Assembly (NCBI RefSeq): GCF_012940005.1
Contig: NZ_SPMX01000020.1
Span: 1 to 55,641 of the forward strand
Length of the DNA: 55,641 nt
From: Candidatus Accumulibacter contiguus
GTDB lineage: Bacteria; Pseudomonadota; Gammaproteobacteria; Burkholderiales; Rhodocyclaceae
Direction of reading: 5' to 3'
A program made the translations under genes and the position numbers. The notes below the pieces were generated by a model. That model had not been told where the DNA came from and ran no database searches. It saw only the letters and a program-made list of their open reading frames with translations. Below are positions 19,087-30,975 of the stretch, piece by piece; the stretch's first letter is position 1; the number at the start of each line of letters is the position of its first letter.

Positions 19087-20810
19087 TCAGCCAATCCACA
19101 CGCAACATTCTCGGCCTGACCTTGGGCCTGCTTGCCAGCGGCGGCGTTCTGGCGGCTGGTGCCGACCTCGGCAATACCACCAAGCAGGCCACCAACTGGG
19201 TGGCGATTGCGATGTTCGTCGCCTTCGTCCTGGTTACCCTGGGGATCACCCGCTGGGCCGCGATGAAAACCAAGACGGCGGCCGACTTCTATACTGCCGG
19301 CGGCGGCATTACCGGCTTTCAGAACGGTCTGGCGATCGCCGGCGACTACATGTCCGCTGCGTCCTTCCTCGGCATCTCCGGTCTGGTCTTCGCCAACGGC
19401 TTTGACGGGCTGATCTTCTCGATCGGCTGGCTGGTCGGCTGGCCGGTGATCACCTTCCTGATGGCCGAGCGGCTGCGCAACCTGGGCAAGTTCACCTTTG
19501 CCGATGTGGCTTCCTATCGCTTCGCACAAACGCCGACGCGGACCTTTGCCGCGGTCGGCACGCTGGTCGTCGTGGCTTTCTACATGATCGCCCAGATGGT
19601 CGGTGCCGGTCAGCTGATCAAGGTGCTGTTCGGCCTCGAGTACATCTACGCGGTGATGATCGTCGGTGTGCTGATGATGTGTTATGTGCTCTTTGGTGGC
19701 ATGACTGCCACCACCTGGGTGCAGATCATCAAGGCCATCCTGCTGCTCTCCGGTGCCACCTTCATGGCGCTGGCCGTGCTCTGGCAGTTCAATTTCAACC
19801 CCGAGGCACTGTTTTCCAAGGCCGTCGAAATACACGCCAAGCACGATGCGATCATGTCTCCGGGGGTGCTGATCAAGGATCCGATCTCCGCAATTTCGGT
19901 CGGCATGGCGTTGATGTTCGGGACGGCGGGCCTGCCGCACATCCTGATGCGCTTCTTCACCGTTCCGAGTGCCAAGGAAGCACGCAAGTCGGTCGGTTGG
20001 GCGACCACCTGGATCGGTTACTTCTACATCCTGACCTTCATCATCGGTTTCGGCGCCATCGTCATGCTGACGCAGGATCCGGCACCCTACTACGTGCCGA
20101 AGATGGTCGATGGTGTGCAAGCCGTCGGAGCGGACGGCAAGCTGGTCTGGGATGGCTTGCGGGGCGGCGGCAACATGGCGGCCATCCACCTGTCGAACGC
20201 CGTCGGTGGCAATGTCTTCCTCGGCTTCATCTCGGCAGTGGCTTTCGCGACCATCCTGGCGGTGGTCTCCGGTCTGACGCTGTCGGGCGCCTCGGCGGTA
20301 TCGCACGACCTCTACGCGACGGTGTTCAAGAAGGGCAAGGCCGACTCGGCGCACGAACTGCGGGTTTCCAAGATGACCACGGTCTGCCTCGGTGTCGTTG
20401 CGGTCGGTCTCGGGATCGCGTTCGAGAAGGAAAATGTTGCCTATATGGTGATGCTGGCCTTCGTCATCGCGTGTTCGGCGAACTTCCCGATCCTCTTCAT
20501 GTCCGTGCTCTGGAAGGACTGCACGACCAAGGGCGCCGTGGCCGGTGGCATTGTCGGCCTGATCAGCTCGGTTGCCCTGACCATCATGTCGGCATCGGTG
20601 TGGGAAGCCGTCCTGAAGAATCCCAAAGGCAGCGCATGGTTCCCGTACTCTTCACCGGCCATCTTCTCGATGACCGCGGCGTTCGTGGTGATCTATGTGG
20701 TTTCCAAGCTGGACAATAGCAAGCAGGCTCAGCTTGAGCGTTCGCTTTATCCAGCGCAGAAGGTTCGTTCGGAGACCGGATTCGGCTCTTCCTCGGCCTC
20801 GGGTCACTAA
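19083..20810 (+). CDS. actP: Cation/acetate symporter
   Basis: 575 residues of the sodium/solute symporter family. An N-terminal cleavable-like hydrophobic segment ([19 protein letters not shown]) is followed by about 13 membrane helices. Typical stretches are [50 protein letters not shown] and [15 protein letters not shown]. It imports acetate, and probably glycolate or propionate, with a cation. The ATG at 19083 overlaps the DUF485 stop; the open frame further upstream is the frameshifted DUF485 gene. A strong hairpin terminator follows 25 bases after the stop. Acetate uptake fits an organism that stores volatile fatty acids. Confidence 0.95.
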   Translation: MISQSTRNILGLTLGLLASGGVLAAGADLGNTTKQATNWVAIAMFVAFVLVTLGITRWAAMKTKTAADFYTAGGGITGFQNGLAIAGDYMSAASFLGISGLVFANGFDGLIFSIGWLVGWPVITFLMAERLRNLGKFTFADVASYRFAQTPTRTFAAVGTLVVVAFYMIAQMVGAGQLIKVLFGLEYIYAVMIVGVLMMCYVLFGGMTATTWVQIIKAILLLSGATFMALAVLWQFNFNPEALFSKAVEIHAKHDAIMSPGVLIKDPISAISVGMALMFGTAGLPHILMRFFTVPSAKEARKSVGWATTWIGYFYILTFIIGFGAIVMLTQDPAPYYVPKMVDGVQAVGADGKLVWDGLRGGGNMAAIHLSNAVGGNVFLGFISAVAFATILAVVSGLTLSGASAVSHDLYATVFKKGKADSAHELRVSKMTTVCLGVVAVGLGIAFEKENVAYMVMLAFVIACSANFPILFMSVLWKDCTTKGAVAGGIVGLISSVALTIMSASVWEAVLKNPKGSAWFPYSSPAIFSMTAAFVVIYVVSKLDNSKQAQLERSLYPAQKVRSETGFGSSSASGH

Positions 20811-20835
20811 GCACCAGTAGTCGCCTGTTCGGCAA

Positions 20836-20871
20836 ACGGCCCGGGAGTCATGCAACTCCCGGGCCGTTTTT
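20836..20871 (+). terminator. Rho-independent terminator after actP
   Basis: A perfect 12-base-pair stem (ACGGCCCGGGAG / CTCCCGGGCCGT) with an 8-base loop, followed by a T run. It ends the DUF485-actP transcript; the convergent gene at 20891 may use it too. Confidence 0.9.
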
Positions 20872-20890
20872 GCTTGTAGCACGGTTCGCT

Positions 20891-21415
20891 TCATTCCATA
20901 GCAGTTCTTCCGGAGGGCTTGGCGCGATAGGGTGCATTGGCCGGATAACCGGCGGCGTCGAGAAGTTCGTTCCAGGCGGCTGGGGCAAAGCCCCGCATGT
21001 TTTGCCGACCGACGCTAATACTGGGTAACAACGCTTCACCACCACCGAGTTGCCGGCCGAGTTCGGCGAGTTCTTCTTCGCTGTTGAGCACCTTCTCGGA
21101 GAACGGAACGCCGCGACCATTGAGCAGAGTGCGCGCCTGCTTGCAGGTGACGCAGCCGGCGCTGGTGTACAGGACGACCGGGAATTTTTCGCTTGCCTGG
21201 CGAACCGCATACGGTAACTGCTGTTCATCCACGCCGGTCGTGTTCGTATATTTCATGACCTGTCGGGCTCCCGGTGGCGGCGGCAGGTCGGAGATAATGG
21301 TGCCGCCACTTTTCGGGTCGATCCAGCGGTAGGTGGTCTGGGCGCTGACCGTACCGGTGATCAGCAGCAGGATGGCGGTGGCGCTGCCAAAGCGCCGTGC
21401 GGCCGTAGGGAGCAT
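20891..21415 (-). CDS. Secreted glutaredoxin-like protein with DUF4124 N-terminal domain
   Basis: 174 residues. A signal peptide (SATAILLLITGTVSA) precedes a DUF4124-like strand pattern (TTYRWIDPKSGGTIISDLPP). The second half is a glutaredoxin fold with the redox pair in LYTSAGCVTCKQARTLLNGRGV and the cis-proline region LLPSISVGRQNMRGF. It probably acts as a periplasmic thiol-disulfide protein. It is the last gene of the minus-strand series after prlC (22-base gap). Substrate unknown. Confidence 0.85.
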   Translation of the reverse strand: MLPTAARRFGSATAILLLITGTVSAQTTYRWIDPKSGGTIISDLPPPPGARQVMKYTNTTGVDEQQLPYAVRQASEKFPVVLYTSAGCVTCKQARTLLNGRGVPFSEKVLNSEEELAELGRQLGGGEALLPSISVGRQNMRGFAPAAWNELLDAAGYPANAPYRAKPSGRTAME

Positions 21416-21437
21416 GCTTGGTCTGGTCCTCGATGTC

Positions 21438-23531
21438 TTACGCCTTGATCATGCCACTGTGCAGCAGCAGGGCGTCGACCTGCGGCTCGCGGCCACGGAA
21501 GGCGCGGAAGTTGTCGATCGCCGAACGGCTGCCGCCGATCGACAGGATTTCGTTGAGGAAGCGCTGTCCTGTCGCCGGGTCAAAGGGGTTGCCGGTCTCT
21601 TCGAAAGCGCCGTAGCAATCAGCCGAGAGTACCTCGGCCCACTTGTAGCTGTAGTAGCCAGCGCCGTAACCGCCGGCGAAGATGTGCGCAAAGCTGTTCG
21701 GGAAACGATGCCATTCAGGTGGAACGAGGACCGCTACCTGGCGCCGTACCTCGGACAGCAGTTCGAGCACGCTGAGATCACCGGCGGGGTCGAATTCGCT
21801 GTGCAGCAACAGGTCGAACAGCGAAAACTCGACCTGCCGCAGGGTCTGCATGCCGCTCAGGAAGTTCTTCGCTGCCAGCATCTTGTCGAACAGGGTGCGC
21901 GGCAAGGGCTCGCCGGTGTCGATATGAGCGCTCATTTCCTGCAGCACGTTCCATTCCCAGCAATAGTTCTCCATGAACTGCGATGGTAATTCGACCGCAT
22001 CCCATTCGACGCCATGGATGCCGGCGACACCGATCTCGTCAACACGTGTCAGCAGGTGATGCAGGCCATGACCGGTCTCGTGGAAGAGGGTGATCACCTC
22101 GTCGTGCGTGAAGGTTGCCGGCCGCAGCCTTCCATCCTGGTCGCTGACTGGCCGGGAAAAGTTGCAGTTGAGATAGGCGACCGGTTTCTGTATATCGTCG
22201 CTGGTCAGCGTTGGCAACCGCTGTGGCAGTTTGCGACGGCTGATCGCCTCGTCCATCCAGGCGCCGCCGCGTTTGGTTTCGCGAGCGTAGAGGTCGAGGT
22301 AGAACTGACCGATCAGTTCGCCGGCAGGTGTCTCGATCCGGTAGAAGCGAACGTCAGCATGCCATAGCGGCGCGCGGTCGGGCTGGATACGAACGCCGAA
22401 CAGCTTTTCGATGACCGTGATCAGACCGACGAGAACCTTGTCCTCGGTAAAATACTGTTTCACTTCCTGTTCCGAGAAGGCATAACGTGCTTGCAGCAGC
22501 TTTTCGGAAACGTAGGCGACGTCCCAGGCTTCCATGCGATCGAGAGCGAGTTCGCTGCGGGCAAAGGCGCGCAGGTCGGCGATGTCCTGCTCGGCAAAAG
22601 GCCTGGCCTTGACCGCCAGATCGTGCAGGAAGTCGAGCACCTGGGGCACCGATGCGGCCATTTTCGGCACCAGCGAAACCTCGGCGTAGTTCTGGTAGCC
22701 GAGCAGTTGCGCTTGCTCGCGGCGGAGTTCGAGGATGCGTCGAATCAGTGGCGTGTTGTCGAGTTCGGCGGCACCGAATTCGGCGGCGCGTGTGGCGTAG
22801 GCGCGGTACATCACGGCGCGCAGACGGCGGCTGTCGGCGTACTGCATCACCGGCAGGTAGGAGGGCATGTGCAGGGTGAACTTCCAGCCACTCTTGCCGT
22901 CTCGTTCAGCAGCTTCGCGGGCAGCTTGTCGAGCATCCTCAGGCAGTCCGGCAAGTTCGCTCTCGTCGCTCAGCACTTCGGCAAATGCGTTGGTGGCGTC
23001 GAGAAGATTCTCCGAAAACTTTGCCGAGAGCTGTGCGAGTTCCTCGGCAATCGCCTGGAAGCGAGGCTTGTCCTCTGCGGGCAGCTCCGCACCGCTGAGG
23101 CGAAAATCGCGAATCTCGTGCTCGACGATTCGCTGCTGCGCCACCGACAGAAGTGCGTATTCGGGGCTTGCGGCGATCGCCTTGTACTTGTCGAACAGCT
23201 TGAGGTTCTGCCCCACCTCGGCGTAGAAACAGGAGACCTCGGGCAGCATGCCATTGTAGGCGTCCCGCCAGTCGGGAATGTCATTGACCGAGTGGACATG
23301 CGAGACCATTCCCCAGGCCCGTGACAGTTGTTCAAAACCATCGGCGAGCGGTGCCGCGAAATCAGCCCAGGTCGCAGCAAGGTCGTCGGCGGTCAGCCGC
23401 TCGATCAGTGCGCGGCCGCGTTCGAGCAGCGCACTGATCGCGGGTTGCACATCGGCCGGCGTCAGCACATCGAAGCGAGGCAGGCCGGAAAAATCGAGCA
23501 GCGGGTTGTCTTGCAGGGTGTGTTCAGTCAT
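21438..23531 (-). CDS. prlC: Oligopeptidase A (M3 family metallopeptidase)
   Basis: 697 residues, the usual length of oligopeptidase A. The zinc motif HETGH is at residues 484-488 in TLFHETGHGLHHLLTRVD, and the third ligand glutamate lies about 25 residues later (GVEWDAVELPSQF). The N-terminal helical half and the C-terminal GYGAGYYSYKWAEVL are typical. This cytoplasmic enzyme degrades peptides up to about 20 residues, including cleaved signal peptides. It sits between the DUF2189 gene (63 bases upstream) and the glutaredoxin-like gene. Confidence 0.95.
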   Translation of the reverse strand: MTEHTLQDNPLLDFSGLPRFDVLTPADVQPAISALLERGRALIERLTADDLAATWADFAAPLADGFEQLSRAWGMVSHVHSVNDIPDWRDAYNGMLPEVSCFYAEVGQNLKLFDKYKAIAASPEYALLSVAQQRIVEHEIRDFRLSGAELPAEDKPRFQAIAEELAQLSAKFSENLLDATNAFAEVLSDESELAGLPEDARQAAREAAERDGKSGWKFTLHMPSYLPVMQYADSRRLRAVMYRAYATRAAEFGAAELDNTPLIRRILELRREQAQLLGYQNYAEVSLVPKMAASVPQVLDFLHDLAVKARPFAEQDIADLRAFARSELALDRMEAWDVAYVSEKLLQARYAFSEQEVKQYFTEDKVLVGLITVIEKLFGVRIQPDRAPLWHADVRFYRIETPAGELIGQFYLDLYARETKRGGAWMDEAISRRKLPQRLPTLTSDDIQKPVAYLNCNFSRPVSDQDGRLRPATFTHDEVITLFHETGHGLHHLLTRVDEIGVAGIHGVEWDAVELPSQFMENYCWEWNVLQEMSAHIDTGEPLPRTLFDKMLAAKNFLSGMQTLRQVEFSLFDLLLHSEFDPAGDLSVLELLSEVRRQVAVLVPPEWHRFPNSFAHIFAGGYGAGYYSYKWAEVLSADCYGAFEETGNPFDPATGQRFLNEILSIGGSRSAIDNFRAFRGREPQVDALLLHSGMIKA

Positions 23532-23594
23532 CAGGGATTCCGTGGTTCCAGAAGGGGGCGAGCGCGGATTACGACGCGACGCTCGGCAGTTCCC

Positions 23595-24368
23595 CTATTC
23601 TACAAGGTCGCGATACGCGTGCCACGAAGCGTGGCCAAGCAGCGGCATGAGAACGATCAGTCCGAAGAACAGGGTGAGAAAACCGATCCCGGTCAGTATG
23701 ACCACAATTGCACCCCAGAGGATCATCAGCAGCAGATTGGCATCGACGGTGCGCAGACTGGTTCGGATGGCAATGCCGCAGGGTACCCGGCGATCGAGCA
23801 GCATCGGCACCGAGACGACGGTGATGGAAAAGACGAACAAGGCCAGCGCTCCGCCGATCATGATCCAGATCAGCAGCAGATCACGATGGTCGGTCGACAG
23901 GTGGATCTCTGCCAGCAGCTCGAGCAGGTCCGGTGTAATCATCGGTGCCAGCAAGGCGAACAGCCAGGTCGTGATGCGTTCCCAGGTCAGCCCGATCATT
24001 GCCAGAAGCAGGCCCATCATGGTGAGTTCCGGCGCGTTGCGCCGGCCACCGGCGAACGAACTGAAGAAAGTCGAAGTCTGGCCTGCCGCGCGGCGGCGGC
24101 TGATCTCGTACAGCCCTCCGGCAAGAAACGGGCCGACCAGAAAGAAGCCGGAAGTCGCGATGATGAACAGTTGTCCTTTGTGCCACGCAAAAATCGTGAT
24201 CACGTCGCCGGCAATCGCAAACAACAGACCATAGGCAAGGCTGGCGATCGGGTTGGCGCAGAGGTCAGCCCAGCCCGTCGCCAGCCAGGCGAAAGGTCGG
24301 TCGATGGAGGCGCTGCGGACTTTCGGCGGGATGTTGCTGCGATCAGGGGGGCTTGGCTCCAGAGGCAT
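23595..24368 (-). CDS. DUF2189 family integral membrane protein
   Basis: 257 residues with about six hydrophobic helices, among them SLAYGLLFAIAGDVITIFAW, FIIATSGFFLVGPFLAGGLY and LLLIWIMIGGALALFVFSI. The segment FSITVVSVPMLLDRRVPCG is a hallmark of DUF2189. Function unknown. The ATG at 24368 has AAGGAG upstream; the frame is open for 22 more codons, but these would run almost to the stop of purC and lack a binding site. It lies in the gapA-pyk-purC-prlC series. Confidence 0.85.
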   Translation of the reverse strand: MPLEPSPPDRSNIPPKVRSASIDRPFAWLATGWADLCANPIASLAYGLLFAIAGDVITIFAWHKGQLFIIATSGFFLVGPFLAGGLYEISRRRAAGQTSTFFSSFAGGRRNAPELTMMGLLLAMIGLTWERITTWLFALLAPMITPDLLELLAEIHLSTDHRDLLLIWIMIGGALALFVFSITVVSVPMLLDRRVPCGIAIRTSLRTVDANLLLMILWGAIVVILTGIGFLTLFFGLIVLMPLLGHASWHAYRDLVE

Positions 24369-24430
24369 GCGTTCTCCTTGCTGAGGTGGACGTAGACGGG
24401 CGTGTCGTGATGCTGATATCCGTGCGCCGG

Positions 24431-25369
24431 TCAATCGACAAACGCTTCGCCGGTCAGGCGCTCGCAGGCCTCGATATATTTTGCGCGGGTTGCGGCGAGC
24501 ACCGTTGGCGGTAATCGGGGGCCCGGCGCTCGCTTGTTCCAGTCCAGTGTCTCAAGATAGTCGCGGACGTACTGCTTGTCGTAGGACGGCGGGTTGCTGC
24601 CGTTGTGGTAGGCGTCGGCCGGCCAGAAGCGTGACGAGTCAGGAGTCAGTGCTTCATCGATCAGATGCAGCGTGCCGACAGCATCGACGCCGAATTCGAA
24701 TTTGGTATCGGCAATGATGATTCCGCGTGCCGCCGCGTGCTCGGCGGCGCTGCGATACAGCGCAATGGCCGCGTCGCGCGCCTGCGTGACGATTGCCTCG
24801 GCGCTCTGGCCGGTCGCAGCCAGCAGATCGGCGAGTGCCAGCGCACAGTCGGCCTGGGCGCGTTCGAAAGATACATTCTCGTCGTGATTGCCGATGGCCG
24901 CTTTGGTTGCCGGAGTAAAGATCGGCTGCGGCAGCCTGCTCGCGAGCCGCAGACCGGCCGCTAGTCGGATTCCGCAAACCCTGCCGCTGGCCTGGTAGTC
25001 CTGCCATCCCGATCCGCTCAGATAGCCGCGCACCACCGCTTCAATCGGCAGCGGTCGCAAGCGTTTCACGACCAGCGAACGGCCACGGACCTGCGCACGC
25101 TCGTCGGCATTCACCACCGTTTCAGGGTCGATGCCGGTCATCTGGTTGGGGATGATGCCGGCGAGTTTGGCGAACCAGAAACTGGCCAGCCGTGTCAGTA
25201 CCTTTCCCTTGTCGGGCACCGGGTCCGGCAGGATGACGTCGAAGGCCGAAAGGCGATCGCTGGTCACGATCAGCAGCTTCTCGGTGTCGATGGCGTAAAT
25301 GTCGCGCACTTTGCCGCGGCCGAGCAGCGGCAGGCTGGTGATCGTCGATTCAAAGAGGGCTTCGGTCAC
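24431..25369 (-). CDS. purC: Phosphoribosylaminoimidazole-succinocarboxamide synthase (SAICAR synthetase)
   Basis: 312 residues, the longer form common in betaproteobacteria. It joins CAIR and aspartate with ATP in purine synthesis. The ATP-binding start [12 protein letters not shown], then [40 protein letters not shown] and the late [18 protein letters not shown] are diagnostic. It follows pyk with a 26-base gap on the same strand. Confidence 0.97.
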   Translation of the reverse strand: MTEALFESTITSLPLLGRGKVRDIYAIDTEKLLIVTSDRLSAFDVILPDPVPDKGKVLTRLASFWFAKLAGIIPNQMTGIDPETVVNADERAQVRGRSLVVKRLRPLPIEAVVRGYLSGSGWQDYQASGRVCGIRLAAGLRLASRLPQPIFTPATKAAIGNHDENVSFERAQADCALALADLLAATGQSAEAIVTQARDAAIALYRSAAEHAAARGIIIADTKFEFGVDAVGTLHLIDEALTPDSSRFWPADAYHNGSNPPSYDKQYVRDYLETLDWNKRAPGPRLPPTVLAATRAKYIEACERLTGEAFVD

Positions 25370-25395
25370 GTGCTTGATCCGGTAGCAATTCGGGG

Positions 25396-26835
25396 TTAGA
25401 TCTTGTATGGCTGTGGATCGCCAACCCGGACGATCTTCAGCGTATTGGTGCCGCCGCTGGTTCCCATCGGATCGCCGGCGCTGAGCACGATCAGGTCTCC
25501 ATTTTCCACAATCCCCTCATTCATCAGCAATTGCTCGGCATCATAGAGCAGTTCTTCGCGAGTCGCTGGCCGCTGTTTCATGAACAAGGGAAATACCGCT
25601 CGGTAGAGACTCATCCGGGTCACTGCATCGGCTTGCGGGGTCAATGCATAGACCGGGACACCGCAGTTCAGGCGGCTCATCCACAGGGCCGTCGCGCCTG
25701 TCTCGGTGAGTGCGGCGATGGCCTTGACCTTGAGGTGGTGCGCCGTCCAGATGGCAGCCAGGGAAATGGTCTGATCGATACGCGTGAAGACCTGATTGAG
25801 GAACTCGTGGTCGAGAGTTACTGCGGCAGACTTTTCGGCTTCCAGGCAGATGCGCGCCATCGCCTCGACGGTTTCGACCGGATACCGGCCGGATGCGGTT
25901 TCGGCCGAAAGCATCACCGCGTCGGTACCGTCGAGTACCGCATTGGCGACGTCGGAGACTTCGGCACGCGTCGGCGCCGGCGAGGAAATCATCGATTCCA
26001 TCATCTGCGTTGCCGTGATGGCCAGCTTGTTCTTCTCGCGTGCCAGGCGAATCATGCGCTTCTGCAGTGCCGGAACGGCGGCATCTCCGACTTCGACAGC
26101 AAGATCCCCGCGCGCGACCATGATGCCGTCAGAGGCGGCGATGATCTCTTCGAGAGCGGCAACGGCCTCGACCCGTTCGATCTTGGCAATGGTCTGCGCC
26201 TGCCCACCCGCCGCGTGAATCAGTTGTTTGGCCATGTACATGTCGGCCGCACTCTTGGGAAAGGAGACGGCCAGGAAGTCGACTTCGATGCCTGCCGCTG
26301 TGCGGATGTCTTCCATGTCCTTGGCGGTCAGTGCAGGCGCCGAGAGACCGCCGCCCTGGCGGTTGATCCCCTTGTTGTCGGAAAGCTCGCCTCCGTGGCG
26401 GACGATGGTGAAGATCTCCGAACCGACGACGCGTTTCACGTCAAGGACGATGCGACCGTCGTCGAGCAGCAATACGCTTCCGGCAGAAACGTCACGGGTC
26501 AGAGCCTTGTAGTCGAGGCCAACGCGCTCGGCATTGCCCAGTTCGCAATTGGCGTCGAGGATGAAGCGTTCGCCGTTCTCGAGCCGGACCTTGCCGTCGG
26601 CGAATTTGCCGACGCGGATCTTGGGTCCCTGAAGATCGGCGAGAATCCCGACCGGGCGCCCGACATGGGCTGCCACCTCACGAACCATTTGTGCCCGCGC
26701 GATGTGATCCTCCGGTTTGCCATGGGAAAAGTTCAGGCGCACGACATCGACGCCAGCGCGGATCATACGTTCCAGTACTGTGGCATCAGATGAGGCCGGA
26801 CCGAGGGTGGCAACGATCTTGGTATCGCGTGACAT
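25396..26835 (-). CDS. pyk: Pyruvate kinase
   Basis: 479 residues. It transfers phosphate from phosphoenolpyruvate to ADP. The start [12 protein letters not shown], the segment [10 protein letters not shown], the catalytic lysine region [13 protein letters not shown] and [12 protein letters not shown] are all present, followed by the family signature with [11 protein letters not shown]. The C-terminal domain is complete. AAGGAAACCC lies before the ATG. The gene is 222 bases downstream of gapA on the same strand, with a hairpin in between that may limit readthrough. Confidence 0.97.
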   Translation of the reverse strand: MSRDTKIVATLGPASSDATVLERMIRAGVDVVRLNFSHGKPEDHIARAQMVREVAAHVGRPVGILADLQGPKIRVGKFADGKVRLENGERFILDANCELGNAERVGLDYKALTRDVSAGSVLLLDDGRIVLDVKRVVGSEIFTIVRHGGELSDNKGINRQGGGLSAPALTAKDMEDIRTAAGIEVDFLAVSFPKSAADMYMAKQLIHAAGGQAQTIAKIERVEAVAALEEIIAASDGIMVARGDLAVEVGDAAVPALQKRMIRLAREKNKLAITATQMMESMISSPAPTRAEVSDVANAVLDGTDAVMLSAETASGRYPVETVEAMARICLEAEKSAAVTLDHEFLNQVFTRIDQTISLAAIWTAHHLKVKAIAALTETGATALWMSRLNCGVPVYALTPQADAVTRMSLYRAVFPLFMKQRPATREELLYDAEQLLMNEGIVENGDLIVLSAGDPMGTSGGTNTLKIVRVGDPQPYKI

Positions 26836-27024
26836 GGGTTTCCTTTTTTCTTGTCACGGAGCGCACGGTCTTATTGCCCTGCGACGATTAGAGGGCTGCG
26901 GGGTCAATGGGCCCGAAACGGGACCGAAAGCACGGGAAGTATCCTTCAACGGAGGAAACTCCCTGCCCTGCTTCGCAGCAATGTGAGGGTACCGCACACT
27001 CTCACAGGAGAATCGGAGAGGCAA

Positions 27025-27048
27025 GAGGGGCGCCCGGAAGCGCCCCTC
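27025..27048 (-). terminator. GC-rich hairpin downstream of gapA
   Basis: A 9-base-pair perfect stem GAGGGGCGC / GCGCCCCTC with a 6-base loop, 9 bases after the gapA stop. The following T tract is short, so termination may be partial and part of the transcription may continue into pyk. Confidence 0.5.
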
Positions 27049-27057
27049 GATGGTCGT

Positions 27058-28417
<1,360 letters not shown>

Positions 28418-28617
28418 GATATTTCGCTGGCTCGGGACGGTGGGTTCAGTCGCATGGACAAATTATCCGCCAAAATGGCAGGCTTTGCCACTGTCCGTTA
28501 CGAAGCGTTGGCGGGCAGGGTGCGTACTGCTGGGCGGGCATCGGGCAGGGACTGGTTCAGTTCTTCGGCGGGCGTTCAATAGGAAAGCAAAAACTAACCA
28601 TAAATAGAAAAAAAGTT

Positions 28618-28630
28618 TAACTTTTAATAA
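28618..28630 (+). promoter_or_regulatory. Possible CbbR half-site pair before cbbM
   Basis: TAA-N7-TAA in an AT-rich stretch (28580-28632), 72 bases before the cbbM start, fits the loose CbbR (LysR-type) pattern TNA-N7-TNA. The pattern is short and AT-rich DNA produces it by chance, so this is only a candidate. No cbbR gene is adjacent. Confidence 0.25.
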
Positions 28631-28701
28631 TCAATTTGGCCGCCTACACTTGTCGCACATGATCCAACACGGTATTTACCCTCATCGATACGGAGACAAG
28701 C

Positions 28702-30081
28702 ATGGACCAATCGAATCGTTACGCCGACCTCAGCCTGAAGGAAGAAGACCTGATCAGGGGGGGCAAGCACATTCTGGTGGCGTACAAAATGAAGCCGAAA
28801 GCCGGCTATGGCTATCTTGAGTCGGCCGCTCACTTTGCCGCAGAATCTTCCACGGGTACGAATGTCGAGACCAGTACCACCGATGACTTCACCAAGGGCG
28901 TCGATGCCCTGGTCTATTCCATCGACGAAGCCACCGAAGACATGCGCATCGCCTATCCACTGGATCTGTTCGACCGCAACATGATCGACGGTCGCATGAT
29001 GATGGTATCGATTCTGACGCTGATCATCGGCAACAACCAGGGCATGGGCGACATCGAACACGGCAAGATCCATGACATCTTCGTTCCCGAGCGCGCCATT
29101 CAGCTCTTCGACGGCCCGGCCAAGGACATCTCGGATCTGTGGCGGATCCTCGGACGCCCGCTCAAGGATGGCGGCTACATCGCCGGCACGATCATCAAGC
29201 CCAAGTTGGGGCTGCGTCCGGAGCCGTTCGCCAAGGCCGCCTACCAGTTCTGGTTGGGCGGCGACTTCATCAAGAATGATGAGCCGCAGGGCAATCAGGT
29301 GTTCTGCCCGGCGAGGAAAGTGTACCCCCTGGTCTATGACGCCATGAAGCGTGCCATGGATGAAACCGGGCAGGCCAAGATTTTTTCCGCCAATATCACT
29401 GCCGATGACCATTACGAAATGCTCCATCGCGCCGACTTCATCCTGGAAACCTTCGGCCCCGATGCCGACAAAGTCGCCTTCCTGGTCGATGGTTTCGTGG
29501 GCGGTCCAGGCATGATCACCACCGCCCGCCGGCAGTACCCCAACCAATATCTGCACTATCACCGTGCCGGTCACGGCATGATCACCTCGCCATCCGCCAA
29601 GCGCGGCTACACGGCATTCGTGCTGGGCAAGATTGCGCGTCTGCAAGGGGCATCCGGCATCCATGTCGGTACCATGGGTTTCGGCAAGATGGAAGGCGAG
29701 AGCTCGGACAAGAACATCTGTTACATGCTGGAGCGTGACGAGTGTCAGGGCCCGGTCTATTACCAGAAGTGGTACGGCATGAAGCCGACCACCTCGATCA
29801 TCTCCGGCGGCATGAATGCATTGCGTTTGCCGGGATTTTTCGAGAATCTCGGCCACGGCAACGTCATCAACACCTCCGGTGGCGGTTCCTATGGCCATAT
29901 CGACAGTCCGGCGGCCGGTGCGCTTTCGCTGCGGCAGGCTTACGAGTGCTGGAAGGCTGGCGCCGATCCGATCGAGTGGGCGAGGGAGCACCATGAATTC
30001 GCACGCGCCTTCGAGTCCTTCCCGGGGGACGCCGACAAGCTCTATCCGGGTTGGCGCGAGAAGCTCGGCGTTCATCGCTGA
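28702..30081 (+). CDS. cbbM: Ribulose-bisphosphate carboxylase, form II
   Basis: 459 residues, the length of form II RuBisCO. Active-site residues sit at the numbering known from Rhodospirillum rubrum: Lys166 in [15 protein letters not shown], and the carbamylated Lys191 with Asp193 and Glu194 in [14 protein letters not shown]. Substrate loop [17 protein letters not shown] includes the mobile lysine, and [20 protein letters not shown] is typical. It fixes CO2 onto ribulose-1,5-bisphosphate. GGAGAC precedes the ATG. cbbQ and cbbO follow on the same strand, encoding its activase. No small subunit is present or needed. Phosphoribulokinase is not in the window. Confidence 0.98.
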   Translation: MDQSNRYADLSLKEEDLIRGGKHILVAYKMKPKAGYGYLESAAHFAAESSTGTNVETSTTDDFTKGVDALVYSIDEATEDMRIAYPLDLFDRNMIDGRMMMVSILTLIIGNNQGMGDIEHGKIHDIFVPERAIQLFDGPAKDISDLWRILGRPLKDGGYIAGTIIKPKLGLRPEPFAKAAYQFWLGGDFIKNDEPQGNQVFCPARKVYPLVYDAMKRAMDETGQAKIFSANITADDHYEMLHRADFILETFGPDADKVAFLVDGFVGGPGMITTARRQYPNQYLHYHRAGHGMITSPSAKRGYTAFVLGKIARLQGASGIHVGTMGFGKMEGESSDKNICYMLERDECQGPVYYQKWYGMKPTTSIISGGMNALRLPGFFENLGHGNVINTSGGGSYGHIDSPAAGALSLRQAYECWKAGADPIEWAREHHEFARAFESFPGDADKLYPGWREKLGVHR

Positions 30082-30166
30082 GTCGGTGGTCTGTGGTCAG
30101 AAGGCGCGGGCCGATGCTGGGCTGTTGCCTGACACCGGTCGGATGAGTGCACATGAGGGATGGGAA

Positions 30167-30970
30167 ATGACCGACAAGGAGCAATTCAGGGTAATCGCCG
30201 AACCTTTCTACCAGCCGCAAGGAAACGAGGTAGCACTGTACGAAGCCGCTTACGCGGCGCGCCTGCCGGTGATGGTCAAGGGACCGACCGGCTGCGGCAA
30301 GTCCCGCTTCATCGAATACATGGCCTGGAAGCTTGGCAAGCCCCTGCTCACCGTCGCCTGCAACGAAGACATGACCGCTTCCGACCTGGTCGGGCGTTAC
30401 CTGCTCGAAGCCAACGGCACACGCTGGCTCGATGGGCCGCTGACCACCGCCGCGCGCATCGGGGCGATCTGTTACCTCGACGAAATTGTCGAGGCGCGTC
30501 AGGACACGACGGTGGTGATCCACCCCTTGACCGACCACCGGCGTACTCTGCCGCTAGACAAGAAGGGCGAGTTGATCCACGCGCATCCCGATTTTCAACT
30601 GGTCATCTCGTACAACCCTGGCTATCAGAGCCTGATGAAAGATCTCAAGCAGTCGACCAAGCAGCGTTTTACGGCTTTCGAGTTCGACTATCCCGATGCC
30701 GATCTGGAGACCGCCATCCTCTGCAGTGAAAGCGGCATCGATAGCCGCATTGCCGTGCAACTGGTGAACATCGGCGCCGCCGCCCGCCGGCTCAAAGGTC
30801 ATGGTCTCGATGAGGGGATCTCGACGCGTCTGCTGGTCTACGCTGCAACCCTGATCAAGGGTGGCGTCGCGCCCCGTGACGCCTGTCGAATGGCTCTCGT
30901 GCGGCCGATCACTGACGACGATGATATCCGCGATACCCTGGATCACGCGATCGACGCGACCTTTGCCTGA
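30167..30970 (+). CDS. cbbQ: RuBisCO activase AAA+ subunit
   Basis: 267 residues of the MoxR-type AAA+ family. Walker A GPTGCGKS lies at residues 39-46 and Walker B ICYLDEI with the acidic pair at 105-106. [16 protein letters not shown] is specific for CbbQ/NorQ. With CbbO it forms the complex that pulls inhibitory sugar phosphates off RuBisCO. The ATG at 30167 fits the start of known CbbQ proteins and has GAGGGA upstream; an ATG eight codons earlier is less likely. It lies 85 bases after cbbM and 5 bases before cbbO. Confidence 0.95.
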   Translation: MTDKEQFRVIAEPFYQPQGNEVALYEAAYAARLPVMVKGPTGCGKSRFIEYMAWKLGKPLLTVACNEDMTASDLVGRYLLEANGTRWLDGPLTTAARIGAICYLDEIVEARQDTTVVIHPLTDHRRTLPLDKKGELIHAHPDFQLVISYNPGYQSLMKDLKQSTKQRFTAFEFDYPDADLETAILCSESGIDSRIAVQLVNIGAAARRLKGHGLDEGISTRLLVYAATLIKGGVAPRDACRMALVRPITDDDDIRDTLDHAIDATFA

Positions 30971-30975
30971 TCGCG

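Noticed and set aside
28624-30075. Long open frame antisense to cbbM (483 codons)
   Set aside because: The plus strand carries a fully conserved RuBisCO; the antisense frame has no family-like sequence and results from GC-rich codon bias.
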